64,000 nt of DNA from Anastrepha obliqua (taxonomy: Eukaryota; Arthropoda; Insecta; Diptera; Tephritidae): the NCBI RefSeq assembly GCF_027943255.1, contig NC_072893.1, forward strand, positions 116,435,784 through 116,499,783, in the 5' to 3' direction. This document shows, one piece after another, positions 31,620 to 44,561 of this stretch. Position numbers and translations under genes: made by a program. Positions within the stretch are counted from its first letter, which is position 1. Each line of letters opens with the position of its first letter. The notes under the pieces are model-generated. The model saw only the letters and a program-made list of their open reading frames with translations. It was not told the origin of the DNA and ran no database searches.

Positions 31620-33537
31620 AATATTGTTCAGCAGAAAAAAACCATCATATCTCAGGGGATTCATGGTGTTTAAGAAGTTTTGTTTAAAAGGCGTTTTGAT
31701 CGGATAACTCGCTTTTCTTGTGTTTGCTCCGACTTAAATTTTCTTCTGCGCATAACGTAGGATTTATACCGGAAATTTTCATACACAACTCGACAGAAAC
31801 ATGAAGCTCTCTCCCAAGGACTCTCGTTGATATTGACGGGTCGAAGAAATTCTGCAAATCGAACAGTGTCACAACTCGTATTTCTTCAGTTTCGCAACAG
31901 ATTCGGCATCGCCGCCTGATGCTACCAATTCACGGCCAGCCTTATGAACGAAAGAACGGGCGCACTTAAGAAAATTAGAGATTTCTAAATCGGCGTAATT
32001 TACACATATAGCACGATAACGGGCATGTCTTTTAATTTCTTGAGTTTAGTTGCAGTGCTTCATGTCTTATCTGGAAAAGAGCAAAAAGAAAAATAGTGGG
32101 TGTGGGAAGTTGTAACTCCTCAAATGCGTACAATCATCCTACACCTTGCTGGGAAACATGTTTAGAACATACATACATACATACAATTCTTTTTTTATTC
32201 GGTAAACCGGCTCAAAACCTTTGCAAAGTATGTTGCGGCTTTTTTAGTGAAAACAAAAACTGTTTCCAATGCACATTTGGTAAATATCTTTATTTTCGTC
32301 TTATACAATTAAATTCAGGAAGTTGTTTTTTCTTCATTTTCATAGAAGCTCAAGAGTATTTGATTATGTAGCTAGAGGCAGTATACATTTATAGAAAAAA
32401 TATATATTAATGTGGGGGTGGGGGGATGTGGGAAATTATAAATTATTAAAGTAAAAGTAATTGCGCGCTTTAAAAGAAAGGAATCTAATTTTGCTATTTA
32501 ATCTATAATTCAAAAAAATTTTTTTTGAGATACTAAAGTTTACATTTTTCAATTAGTTCTGATTTTTTTTTTATGTATTAAGTGAAATAAAACAAAGAAA
32601 TGCAATATTTAATATTGATTGCTATTTGATTTTATAGCTTACCACAAGACATAAGGAAGATTTGGTTTCATTTAATTTTTCAGATTTTGAAACAAACCAA
32701 AAAAATGTATCATATTATATGCACCGTTTATTTTCTTCTTAAGCTACTTTTATCCTTATCTGCGAGCAACATTCGAAAGCAAATTTGAATTGTTAAGTAA
32801 TTTTTATTCCATACCGATGTCTCGAAAAATCTTACATACACTATAGTTTTTAAGTTATTTGATTTCAAAATTTGTAAAATTTACCAAGAATTCTCCTATT
32901 TTGGTTATTTCAACAAGCAGAAGTGCTGCCAGACATCTTATAAATAAACAATATAAAACATTTTAGATGGGTATGGGTCGCGCGCAATTATGAATGTATT
33001 TTAAGACGTAGCCTTATTGTGGTGCAGACATCAAAAAATTTCACACCACAAATCTGGCATATTTTTAGGATTAGCATCTAGCAAGCAACGCTTAATAACT
33101 AGATAAATACTCGTAAATAATGAGCGTTCTACTAAACTAAAAAAATATGCAAAATTCTTCGATTCAATATAGCCGCGAAGCTTAAACTATAAATCCTACT
33201 TTCTATTTACTATTTACAAAATAAGCGCCAATAAATTACAAATAATAAATAATAATTCAACGCACATGAAAACGATGTCAAGTTATTTGTTTCAAGGCGT
33301 ACGTTTTACACACTTCACTACTACTAGAGGCAGTCTAAAAATACTTAAAAAAAATACATTTTCGTTAATAATATGCGTGTATAAAAACTAGCACTCTTTG
33401 CTGCTGTTTAGCATTAGAACTAACTACGTATCTAGCTAAATTAACGTCATAAACGCTATCACTTGTTTGAACTCTGTATGTAGTCTAGACATGAATTAAT
33501 TTTTGTTGGTATGCCAAAAAACAAAAACCAAGCTTAA
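31620..33537. other. Intergenic / 3' flank of thada
   Basis: AT-rich, no gene recognised. The last few hundred bases (about 33100-33537) immediately follow the thada stop codon on the minus strand and probably include its 3' UTR. Confidence 0.4.
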
Positions 33538-36500
33538 TTAAAGTTGCTTTGTCTTCTCTATGTAACTCAGTATTTTTGGACGTGATTTAAATGTGCCTTT
33601 GAATATGACAGCCGCATCGATTATCGCCTTTTGTGGTTCGGCATAGACATTCGCTTCATGTTTCTCGAAAACTTCTAAATCACCTGCCGTCGAAGAGCCA
33701 CTATTGCTACTATTCGCCGAACTATTGCTATCGTCATCTGTGCTAATGCCCAAGCTTAGCGTTTCGTTGATGAGTTTGAAAATGTCTAAAATGTAATTAT
33801 CATCGGCACGCATCGCTTCAAGTTTATCCGCTGTGGATTGCAGAAAGAGTCGCTGCGCCATGGTCGCGATAACGTTTGCTAAGAGGAGACAACGATGGTG
33901 AAGGCGAAAAGAAAAATAGATTATTATTATAATTTTTTTTCTAATTAATTAATATGCATCCTATACATACTTAATCCAATACTCTCGGGTAAGTTCGTTA
34001 AGACGACTTTGGCTGTAAAATCACGTATCTCGCTGTCATCATCCATTAGTAGCGCCAATGTAAGGCCAATATATAAGCGTAGAAAGGATAATCTCTTCTT
34101 CTCCAAAGCTTTATAAAAATGTACAGCTATGTGCGACAAAATTTTTGCGGCCTTCAATCTGGAAATGGAAAAGAGCATTTTTTTAGGTGCTTAGGTGCTT
34201 AAAAATTTGGTAACTTTAGATGCTCCTATGAGCTAAATCGTTAACTCTTCATTCCTAAACTAGTCAAAACGAATTGTCGTATACTAGGCTGTTCAATAAG
34301 TTATGCGGTTCGATTGGAAAAACAGAATTTTATGGTTGAAAATACACTTTATTATTCAGTATAGTCTCCCTGAACATCAATGCACTTGTTCCAACGAGAT
34401 TCCAATTTATGAATTTAATTGCTAAAGTGAGAATCTGGAAGGGCTGCAAAATACGCTTGCACAGCTGTTATGACCTCATCACTTGATGAAAACCGCTTTC
34501 CACGCACGCATTTTTTTAGGGCTGGAAACATATGGAAATCGCTAGCGTCCAAATCTGGTGAATACGGTGAATGCTCCAACAATTCGAATTTTGATTCATG
34601 GATTTTAACTATTGTCAAAATGCTCTTGTGACACGGTGCATTGTCCTGATGGAAAAGAATTTTTTTCTTTTGCAAGCTGAGTATATTTTTTGCACGAATT
34701 TTCTTCCTTCAGCTGGTCTAATATTCAGAATTTATTGTTTTACCAGTTTGCATATAATCCACACACAAAATTCCTTTCGCATTCCAAAAAACTGATGCTG
34801 ACACCTTCTTGGCCGATTTCTACATACGAACTCGTTTCGGCGCCAAAGAACCAGGTTCACAACACTCTTTAGCTTCTTGTTTTGATTTAGGATCATGATG
34901 AAAGGGCCAAGTCTCATCCATAGTAATGAATCGATGCACAAAATTCACTTTAACACTCTAAATGTTGCCGAGAAAATCACATTCCAATTTATTTTCGATC
35001 CATTGTTAGCGACTGCGGCACCGGTTGTGCACACAGCTTTCTGCAACCCAATACTTCAGTAAAAATATTGCTTACACTACCCAGTGAGATGCCTAGGGCT
35101 TCTACTAAATCTCCTTCAATCACTCGACGTTTTTCCAATTCGATATCGTGTATTTTTTCTACGATTTCTGGTGCTCTCGTTGTTTTTGGACATTCTTGAC
35201 GTGGATCGACTTCAGGGCTTGTACGACCACGTTTGAATTCAGCAACCCATCTTTCTACTGTACTAATTGATGGCATGGATGTACGTACCTCCCCTACATT
35301 TTTGTGAAAAAACATGAAGACGCACGCCACAAATAGGAGGAGGATTTCAGCCAAACACCTAATAGAAGTGTACGTGCCAATTATTTATTAATTTAATTGA
35401 TGGCAAAAAGTCCTTATACACTTTCAACATAAAAAATAAATAAATGATTGGCGCTTACACTCTTTCTCCTCCTCCTATTTGTGGAGTGCGTCTTGAATTT
35501 GTTCCACAAATAAAAGGGCCTGCAGTTTTACGTCGACTCCGAACGGCAAATAACTTTTATGAAGAGCTTTTGAAATACACTCGGAGGTTTGCCATTGCCT
35601 GAAGACGGGCGACCGCTATTACTTTTTCTATCATTTTTGGCGTTTGATGTACGGAAATTCGAAGCTACGCATTTCCGAATGCTAGCACATTCGGCTACGG
35701 CGGCCAACATACGTCGCTACTAAATGGCTTGTAAACAAAGAGTGAATTGACAGATTGAATTGAAACTTCACATGCGTTCATGTGAAGAGTGCACCAATTA
35801 AGGCGCATTCATTAAATGTGGTGGCACTAGACCAACAACAGTGTTTTGTACGTTTGATTGATTGTCAAACAAATCATTGGCAGAATAGAAAACAAAAAAA
35901 ATAAAAATTTGGCTAGTAGCAATGCAATCTCTTATCGCACCGCAATACTTATTGAAAAACCTTGTATAAATGCTTTATTTGCGATTTTTCATTTTTTTTT
36001 TTTGTTTTTCTTTGCTCACCTCAAACAATCGGGATTCGATGCTTGCGCTATTTCCAACAAATACTCCAGACATGATTGTGAAATCTTTGAATCTACGCCA
36101 CCTTGATTAAGCACCGCACGTTCTACGCACATCGTCAGCGCCGATTTAACATCAGCCGGATGCTTTTTAGACTCGTTCAGCAATTGATTTAGCGTAAAAT
36201 CAAAATGATCCATTGAACTCAGTATTGCATACGCTTTCATCACACACTCCGGATAGAAGACATCCTTTTTGAGCACATCTTTTAATATACCATGTAAAAC
36301 TTTACTCCGACGCAACTCTATGGCCAACTTTTCGCGTATTTCAGGTGCTAAAGTCTGTACAAACCACTGCTCTTCATTCGATATTTCAAACTCAGCCACA
36401 TCCAATTCGCCAACCTTTAACAGCAACAATATAATATTAAGGCACACTTCCGCCTGTTCTAGTGGCATTGAGGCATGTGTAAGTGGTAGGCAAAGCAAAT

Positions 36501-39500
36501 AGTTGGAGATTGCGCCGTATGGAAGTGTTAAGCGTAGCGTGTGTAAATTGTAAATATAGAAAGATTTGTGCAGCACCGGATAGTAAGAACTCAGTTCGGG
36601 AATTTGTAGCTCCAAGTGGGAGGTGTAGTAGAGCAAACCTGCTATAGTTTCCTGTGAGTAGTTGAGGTTCGAGTGGCTGCAAGGCATTGATAGAAAACAA
36701 TTAAAAAGTTAATTCAATATATTTAACATGATTGACTTACTTTTGTAAAATCTCTAAGAAAATATCCATAATTAATTTTAGTATGATGGCATTTTTTATT
36801 TGCGTTTTTCCTTGAAAAGAAATCAATGTGTGTACAATATCGCCGACTAGCTCAGCATCAGGTAGCTTGTGCGCTTTTAGTAACATGTAAATCTGAATAG
36901 AGGAAGAAAATAGGTTATTTGTATTATTTTTTTTTTACTTGTTCACTCCTCTCGGGAGCATAGGGCCTCGACAACACTTAGTCTTGCGTTGGTTTCGTTA
37001 ATCTATTTTCGTTTCTGACAGGGTAGGTGATTAGCCTGCCGCTACCAGTCCTAAGTAGTGGGAATGCCCACCTGTCGTTGCTTAGGAACAACGCCTTCTT
37101 ACTGTTTTGAGCGCCATCTGCGTTTCACATTTTTTTGGCAGAAGGATCACACAGATGGTTGAGGACTTTGCTAAATTTGGGGTGTCAGCGCTATTACCGC
37201 GGTTGCCCGCTTCCTCTTGCTGGCGCCACTGATGCAATATAAAACTGTGTGTTTTTCTTTGTTTTGTTTGTTTTAGCAGTCACAATGCAAATAATGCGCT
37301 GACTATTGTGCGGGAGTAAGGATGGAAAGGATAAGGTTTTGGGGTTGAGGAATGAGATTGTTTTTTTTTAGTAACAGGGAGTTCTCTTCATTAATTAAAA
37401 TGAGTTAATTTCCGCTTTTCAAATTAAATTAAACTCCTACTTTTTTTCAGATGCAAAATGACTTCTCGATAAGGTCGCATAGACTTTAGTTAAAAAAAAT
37501 AATAAAATAAAATAAAATAAAAACTTAATTAAACTCAGTTCAAAATATAACTCAGTTCAAAATATAATAATACAGATAAGTAATATTCCATCGGACTATA
37601 TAAACTAAAATAGGAAGTAGCTGCCGATATAACGTTTCTGTGAGCACTCCCAGGAGACTCCAATGCACCTTCTCTTTGAATGCAGCGCTATAGCGCGGAG
37701 AACGTTGAGACATTTCGGCCATGTGCAGCCAGAAGAGAGGCACATACGTCCAACGCAGCTCTAGCTTAGTTTAAGGGGAACTGGCTAACTATAATGAGGG
37801 AACTGGATCTGGATGAGTAGAGGGAACATCTAAAATCTAACATCTCAATCGAATAACTGAATAGACGAGTACAGTTTTATAAAGAAAAAGTTTTATAAAG
37901 AAGGGCTTGTGGATTTTCATCCCGTAAATAAAAAAAAAAAGGTTATCAGATTGTGGTTATTTTTCCAGGGGGAGTTTTTGACACGTCACGTGTGAGTACT
38001 GTTAAAACAACAACAACAACTGCTAAACTAACTACATAATTTTTTCCAGTATTGATTCATCTCTTTCTTTTCATCGTGGAAAAATTTACGCTTCAACGTT
38101 TACAAATCGTACGATTGTATTACGAAAATCGACGCGCTGTGCTCATCGCGCACTCAGACTAACTTATGGTGTACGTGACCGTCCTACAGGACGCACTATT
38201 CGGCAAACCATCGGCAAAATTGAGAATAATTTTACATTATTGCAGGATACTCGACCGATTAGACCACAATGAAGAGGATATTGCGGCTGTATAAAAGAGT
38301 TTTGCCGAAGACCCAGAAGAATCCATTCGGCGTCAATCTCAACAACTTGGCCTATCTTTGGGCACTAATTGGACGATTTTACGCAAAGATATTGGTTCGA
38401 AAGTTTATAAAATACAACCAGTCCAAGATATGAAGCTGGCCGATCTACCAAAGCGTCCGTCGTTAGGCTCTTGAAAAACTTGTCAAATATGCAATGAGGA
38501 CCATTTTTGGCTTAAGGCCTACGTCAAAAAGCAAAATTGCCGTATTTGGGCTGAAGAGCAACCGGAAACCATGCAAGAACAGCCATTACAGCCATTGAAA
38601 ACAACGGTTTGGTGCGGCCTATGGGATGGAGGAATCATCGGCCCATTTTTCTTCAAAGACGAGGCCGGCCCCAATGTAACAGTGAATGACAAACGATATC
38701 GCGCCATGATAAACGATTTTACTGCGTCGTTGTTTCGGTGAGCAATTTATCTCTCGTCTGGGATCAATGGTTTGACCGAGCTCCTCCTCCTATTTGTGGC
38801 CTACGTCTTGATTTTGTTTCAAAACTGGAGGGACCTACAGTTTCAAGCCGGCTCCGAACGGCAGATATTTTTTCATGACAAAAATACACTCGGAGGTTTG
38901 CCATTGCCTGCCGAGCGCAGAGAGCCCTACACCAAGAACTCTTGATTCAGCAGCATTCCACAAACATGTATGGGGAGTGTTTATGCTGTTACAACAACAA
39001 CTTCTTTATATTATTATTCCAATTACCTGTATTAGTTGCCCATGTAATATGTTCAAATTCAAAGTGTTAGGACTATCGGCCGCTATCTGCGAATAAAAAA
39101 GAAAGAAATGATGGGTAAGAACTATGATGAAATTGTGTTAGCCCCATATAAAAGTTCACTAATAAATGAACAGTGCAATGCGACACTTTGACTCAACATA
39201 ACAAATGCCTAGTTTGAAGCTATTTATTCGTGTGCAAAATCGTTTCTAACCTAGAAGTTAAAAAAAAAAAATTCGCGAAATAGGAAAAATGTAAAAAATG
39301 CCACATTTCTTGTAGTCGAACTCAGAGCGTATTTTTTATGCACTTTTATTAATACGCACCAAAACTTCAGCAGACATCCTCAATATTGTGGCCGGTATTG
39401 CATCTATGGAGATAAGCGCTACCACTGCTTTGGCCGCTAGGTAACGCGTTTGCATTTCAGGACAACTGGCACAACTCGAAATATACGGAATAAACTCGGT

Positions 39501-42500
39501 TAACTGCAAGAAAATACCAACAAATTTAATTTAAATATTATTAAGTATTTATTTCATTAATTCCAAGACACTTTCAAGCCCACCTTTAAACTCGATTCCG
39601 TACCCTCCAGCGCTGACGGATACAGCCGGCTAAATATAAGCAACAGTGAATGCAATTTATGAGCCTTCTGTTGTTTTTGCACCAAGTCGCTTGCTTCGCG
39701 AAGCTGCGCAAGGAAGAAATCATAAAGTTTGGGATAGCGCATAAAGAAAACACGTCCGGTCATTTTGTTGCGCACATTTAAATTCTCCGAATCACGCGTG
39801 CGTTGCACACCGAAAATTCGAGTGATGAGCGCCGAAAAGAGCAAAGTGGCAGAATTTTTTTCCGACCATGTTTCTGCCTCGTAACCGCGTATGGCACACA
39901 TGACGCCGTCGCATACATACTCCACCACAGCTTCGTTCAGATCCGTACAACGGAAGAGCGCGCGCAATATGTTCATGGCATGCGTACGTGACTCGGCGCT
40001 GCGTTCACGTGAGGCACACAACTGCAGCAGATGTACCATGCAATAGTAGAGCGACTTTGTCGAGCCAACTTGTAATTCGGACGTGATAAGAGCCTGCACC
40101 ATAAATGGCACACCAGCACTGCGACGTGTGGCGCAAATTTTTTCATTTAGTTGTTCATCTTTCGATATGATTGTGAGCAGATCACGCAACCATTGCATGG
40201 GAAGGGAATTCAAATCGACCACCTCTAAGCGCCAAAGGCGGCAACAAAGTTTTGAGAAGCCCACATAGGCTTGTTCGAAGGCACCACGGTGCTTTGTTTC
40301 GGCTAGCAGCTGCTTAAAATGTTCGGCAATTTCGAGTAGCTGTTCTTTGGTGATGAGAAACTGTTCGGTCAGCTTACTAAACTGTAACGGTGAACGCGAT
40401 ACGATATCACCGAGTAACAAAGAGACTTCCTTAACGGTACGCCAAGCGCATAGTAACACCATTTGTGGTGTAGTCTTAACATTCGACAAATCTGATTTCG
40501 CTAGTTTCGAAGAAAGTATTTTGCAGCTGGCGCCGGTGTTCTCTTTCTCGTTAGTCGTCGGTTCCTCGCCATACTCGGCGGGCAATTTACTGAAATCATT
40601 CGGCAAATGCCCTTCAGGTGATGAGCTATTCACTACTGGCGAAACTATCGTTGTCAGCTCCTTGCATACTACAATCAACTCAGCAATAACAATGCGCCAG
40701 GGAATCTCTTTTGCCAGTAATTTAAAATCTAATGTCTTTAACAAATGTCTTATTGCAAATAAAATGCCGTATAACGGATTGAATTTAGCCGCTTGAAGCA
40801 GGCTTTCTTTTGCCAATTTAAGTCCAGCTTTCAGTTCCTGCAACAACCAGCGTAGCGCCGCATAGTAGATGGCATTGTAGTTGGTTGGTTCGTATTTGCC
40901 AAAGCTACCGATATGTTCATAACGTTCGCAATAAAACTCCAATTGATATGAGCCGGTTACAGAATCGATTGGACGGACCGAGGTCAAAAGAGTGCAGATA
41001 TGTGATAAACTGATATTTAATTTATGCTCCTGTATGAGATTGGAATTCAAACGTTGCTCGATGACTTTCAAAATATTCACTGCTAGTTCTTTATTGGCTT
41101 CGTATGAGTCTGAAAGCATTTCAGCTAACACTTTAACGGTATCTTTTGGTAGTATGTCATTAAATGGGATGCCACAATTACTTGAGATCTGTACACTCTG
41201 CTGCAACAGCTGTAGACATATTGAGCGGCGGCTGAAGTTAGCGCCCTAAAAGAGAGAGTATTTATACATACAAACTGAGGATACATACAAATGTTAGATT
41301 TTAATAAATACGTTATTGAAAAACATGAATTGCAATTCTCCTCAAAAATACAAAAAACCCATGCCAAAAAACAAACATCGTTCAAATAATAGGCTTCTAT
41401 TCGCTATGCTCGATTAATTTAACGAAAAGTATTCCTATGAAAGCAACAACAAAGTTATCGAGTAAGATACGCCACTAGCGAGTATGGCTATACCTCAAAA
41501 AACTGGTAAAACTCACTATTTTACAAACAAATGTAATTTTGGGCAGATCTATTCCAGCCCTGCCAAGATATGCTTATTTATACCAGTTGCTTCATCTATT
41601 CGCCACTTGCTAACTCTTGACAAAAAGAAGAGGCCTAATAATTGATATTAGCCATCAAATTTCGACTTGGTAACAAAAAAAAACATTATATTGACTAGTA
41701 AACAAAAAACAATCGGAATTTTCTATAGCATCCAAAGCGAATCTGTTAAAGGAAGTATCGGTAGATCAACTGATTTGTTTTTTTTTTTTCTTCCGCAGTC
41801 CCCAGGTGGCAGTCACCACAGAATGAAACAAGGCGAATTCATTTTTTGTTTTCTACTTTGACGTAACAATCAAACGTTCAAAACATTATTGTTGGTCTAG
41901 TGCCACCACCTTTAATGACTGCGCCTTGCTCGTTCCCTCGACAGTCGGTTCTACGTAATCGGAACGACCCTACTTTATATCCGGTCAAGGACTGTCATTT
42001 CAGCAGCATTCTCCGTATTTGTATGGGGAATGCTTATGTTACTACAACAACAACAATAACAATAATGCTCCTTGTTAGCCTCTAAAGGAATTGCTACTCA
42101 CCTGAAACAGATTTGCCACAAATTTTTTAATAATATCTCGCAAAAACTTCAGGTGCATCGGCGCATCATCGCCAATACCACCGCCTTTTCGCTTAGCGCC
42201 AATTGCTTTGGCCGGTTTATAATCCTTCATCGTTTTGAATAAATTCAATTCACAGCGTAGTAAAGCTTTGGTAAACAATGCCAACATCTTTTGGCGCGTT
42301 GCTGGACTTTGACAATTCGAATTGTATTCCAAGAAGTTAAGCAAGTTTTCACATTCCACTATCGTCAATGGCTCAGTGGTCTTATTTGTTTCCACCAAGA
42401 GGCGCAATGCCATGATACGTGTTTCGTCGAAAATCGAAAGTATACTCTGTATGAGATTAAGCTCGAATTGCTTCATAATTTCATTGAAATCCTCAACTTT

Positions 42501-44561
42501 AATTCCTGCTTTGCGTACTGCCGTTAGCGCCGATAATTTTGTGCTGATTGGTATTCGGGGGTCGTTATGCTTAATGATATGTTGCACAATTTTGGGTTCA
42601 CAATTAACTGCTTTTACAATTAACATTTCGGTATCACCCAAACGAGCATCGTTGAAGATAGCAACTGCAAGCAGGTATTCAACCCAAAGACCAACCCACA
42701 TGTCGTAGTTCAACTCCTTATAGCTGGCATACATAAGCGCTTTAAAAATACATACATATATAATTTGTTATGTGCGAAATTTTATGGTTCTATAATTCTT
42801 TATTTCTACTTACTCTCAAACAAATTATTCACCATGAAATCTCGTCCAAGCTGTTCGGCGAATACCGTTTCAAACAGCTCAGGACAATTATGTATTATGG
42901 CATCCGCCCCCACAATGGCTGTAGCCTGCTTCAATACCGCACATTTCATTGAAAGCGATAGGCGCTCAGAATTACAGGCATCATAGATTTTTTGTATGAG
43001 GAAATCAAATTTAATTTTCTTTGCAGCTGCGACTGTATTGCGCAGCATATCGCGACACAAATGCCGCACACTATCCATATGATGTTCCAAATAACCAAAT
43101 GTGAATATTAAAAGCTTTCGCAATATCAGCTTGGCATCATCTGTGGACGGGGCTTGAGCCTTTAACTCAAAATTTAACAAAATTTTTGAGATCTGATAAA
43201 GTGCACGCGTGGCGCAAAGTAATATGTGTGATACCGTCGCATTAGCATTGGCGATTTCGTCTATCTTGCTACAAATGTCACGTATGTCAGCAGATATTTC
43301 GTGAAAGTCATGTTGATCAAAAGTGTTTACGATGCCCACACAAAGTGTAATCTCGTTAGGATTTTTGGTTAGCTTAACTTTTTGTATGAAGGCCTCGTAA
43401 TTGGCATTCAATTTGGCATTGTGAGCCAAAAGAATACCACAATTAGTGCGCGGATCCATTGGCATTTCGTCGTCTAGTACGATTTGGTTACACAGTGCAC
43501 TTAACTGTTTAAGCGTGTCAGTGTGTGCATCCCTGAGTTTGGTACCATGTTCTTGTATGCAACACAGAAGTAGACGTACAGCGTTGTGCACATAGAGATA
43601 ATATTCATTGAGTACGGAAGGCGAGCTGAGCACGCTAAAACAGATTGGAAAGAAAATTATAATTATAATAATTTTATTATTTTTTCTTAGTAGGTATACC
43701 CCATACCCCAATTCGGTGAGATACTTCTGTACGGCTGCGCAGAGAAAAGGAAATATCTCGTCTATGCTTTGTTGAAATGCCCTCCGACCACATTCGAAAT
43801 TTTCAAAGCATCCATTCATCGAAGTAACGGTAAAGTTCCATACGCTACTCTCGGTCTCTGCTCTGGTTTCCTCTACCAATCGCTGTAATGTTTGCGACAA
43901 TGCGTTTTTAATAGATGATTCATCTGTGTCACCTGTTCCCACTTGCGCAGCTGTAATTAAAAGCCTGTTGGAAAGGAGAAAATATTGATTTTAGCTGCAC
44001 AATCATACGTTGCTGAGATCAGCATTTTTTAATGCAATGTTTAGTATGTACGTGCATACATACATAAGTCACGCAAGCCTTGCACCTCGGTACTTACTTT
44101 ACAATTTGATTACGCACTGGATGCTTAAGCGGGCAATGGAAGCATAAGTCTGCCAGAAATTGTAGCGCTTGCATATCATGACTAAGGTTTTTGAATGTCT
44201 AACCAAGTAAAAATTACTAAAACACATTTTTTATAGCAGATATATATGTAGCGGCAGCAACAACTACTATTGCACCCACCTCTCACCAACAACACTTACG
44301 TTTTTAACCGCCGCCACCTGCTCCGGTATAGATTTGGCGTACTTTAATTCCAGACAGTAGCTTACCTCGGCTGTTTTTTAAACAAATATTAAGTAACATT
44401 AATCATCCTAAGCATGTAGATACAATTTATTTAGTTCATGCTTGAAACTCACAGCTTTCGTAGTGTTTGGGCAACGTGACCAGCGCTGCGCGCAGCTCCG
44501 CATTTTTCTTAATATTCTCTGAAGTTTTCACCGTTGACACACGTAAATTTAAAGAATTCAT
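33538..44561 (-). CDS. thada: thada (THADA/Trm732 homologue), complete
   Basis: Large alpha-helical repeat (HEAT/ARM-like) protein with the DUF2428 region. The yeast homologue Trm732 assists Trm7 in 2'-O-methylation of tRNA position 32; fly thada affects energy storage and SERCA. Thirteen exons join in frame, giving 1733 aa. Minus-strand order: 44561-44453, 44370-44300, 44198-44098, 43964-43707, 43634-42814, 42739-42102, 41245-39584, 39503-39360, 39086-39027, 36892-36741, 36676-36020, 34158-33971, 33878-33538. The ATG at 44561 starts MNSLNLRVSTVKTSENIKK. The longest exon (residues about 667-1220) holds hallmark blocks GANFSRRSICL, CAWRTVKEVSLLLG, GAFEQAYVGFSKL, TRRSAGVPFMVQAL, HAMNILRALFRCTDLNE and NSATLLFSALITRIFGVQR. 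All introns are GT-AG; one short intron (43635-43706) is itself open in frame. Length matches the fly protein. Transposons occupy the three largest introns. Confidence 0.95.
34283..35290 (-). mobile_element. Mariner (DD34D) relic in thada intron
   Basis: Minus-strand coding of a mariner transposase in order: TVERWVAEFKRGRTSPEVD, EIVEKIHDIELEKRRVIEGD and ALGISLGSV (helix-turn-helix region, about 35265-35070). Then VHRFITMDETWPFHHDPKSK (first Asp, 34940-34880), FHQDNAPCHKS (second Asp) and YSPDLDASDFHMFPALKK (third Asp, 34660-34500). Several frameshifts and stops make it dead. Left end GGCTGTTCAATAAGTTATGC looks like a mariner terminus. It lies in the intron between the twelfth and eleventh thada exons as transcribed. 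Confidence 0.8.
35300..35395 (+). mobile_element. tRNA-SINE 3' fragment
   Basis: AAACATGAAGACGCACGCCA, CAAATAGGAGGAGGATTTC, AACACCTAATAGAAGTGTAC and GCCAATTATTTATTA match the 3' third of the SINE at 23855-24175. Confidence 0.7.
35437..35708 (-). mobile_element. tRNA-SINE, near full length, antisense
   Basis: Plus-strand order: AATGATTGGCGCTTACACTC, TCCTCCTCCTATTTGTGG, AGTTTTACGTCGACTCCGAA, ATACACTCGGAGGTTTGCCA and CACATTCGGCTACGGCGGCC (reverse of the tRNA-like head). The region around the B box is shortened. It lies back to back with the fragment at 35300-35395, inside the same thada intron. Confidence 0.75.
35797..35912. mobile_element. MITE left end (AAGGCG family)
   Basis: AAGGCGCATTCATTAAATGT then GGTGGCACTAGACCAACAAC matches the family terminus. 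The copy fades out near the end of the intron. Confidence 0.6.
36940..37245. other. GC-richer intronic segment, probable repeat
   Basis: This piece of a thada intron (TCGGGAGCATAGGGCCTCGA to TTGCTGGCGCCACTGATGCA) is clearly less AT-rich than its surroundings, which suggests an inserted element such as a LINE UTR. I cannot assign a family. Confidence 0.35.
37590..37930 (+). mobile_element. LINE 3' end with zinc-knuckle coding
   Basis: On the plus strand FCEHSQETPMHLLFECSAIA then RRTLRHFG (about 37638-37715) is the C-terminal zinc knuckle typical of R1/jockey/I-type non-LTR elements. The rest of the element is missing (5'-truncated). Confidence 0.6.
38075..38745 (+). mobile_element. Mariner-type transposase relic in thada intron
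   Basis: Plus-strand fragments: KFTLQRLQIVRLYYENRRAV, then after frameshifts FAEDPEESIRRQSQQLGLS, YVKKQNCRIWAEEQPE, TVWCGLWDGGIIGPFFFKDE, NVTVNDKRYRAMINDF. Same family as 862, 16703 and 53173. No termini recognised. Confidence 0.75.
38775..38925 (-). mobile_element. tRNA-SINE, truncated, antisense
   Basis: CTCCTCCTCCTATTTGTGGC, CAGTTTCAAGCCGGCTCCGA, ACGGCAGATATTTTTTCATG and ACACTCGGAGGTTTGCCATT match the SINE body. The tRNA-like head is absent. Confidence 0.7.
38950..39001 (+). mobile_element. Short hairpin retro-element, truncated
   Basis: CAGCAGCATTCC ... GGGGAGTGTTTATGCTGTTA then CAACAACAAC: hairpin plus tail in sense orientation. The LINE-like 5' half is missing. Confidence 0.6.
41733..41930. 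mobile_element. MITE of the AAGGCG family, both ends present
   Basis: Left GCGAATCTGTTAAAGGAAGT then TCGGTAGATCAACTGATT; right GTCTAGTGCCACCACCTTTA then ATGACTGCGCCTT, the inverted counterpart. The interior has GAATGAAACAAGGCGAATTC, like the copies at 12291 and 20470. It lies in a thada intron. Confidence 0.65.
41938..42063 (+). mobile_element. Short hairpin retro-element, sense copy
   Basis: Family order on the plus strand: GACAGTCGGTTCTACGTAAT, CGGAACGACCC, ATATCCGGTCAAGGACTGTC, the CAGCAGCATTCTCC / GGGGAATGCTTATG hairpin, then (CAA)n with CAATAACAATAA. Its tail ends 39 bp before a thada exon, in the polypyrimidine-side intron. Confidence 0.7.

Noticed and set aside
40347..40796. 149-codon frame opposite thada
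   Set aside because: Shadow of the large thada exon; no homology of its own.
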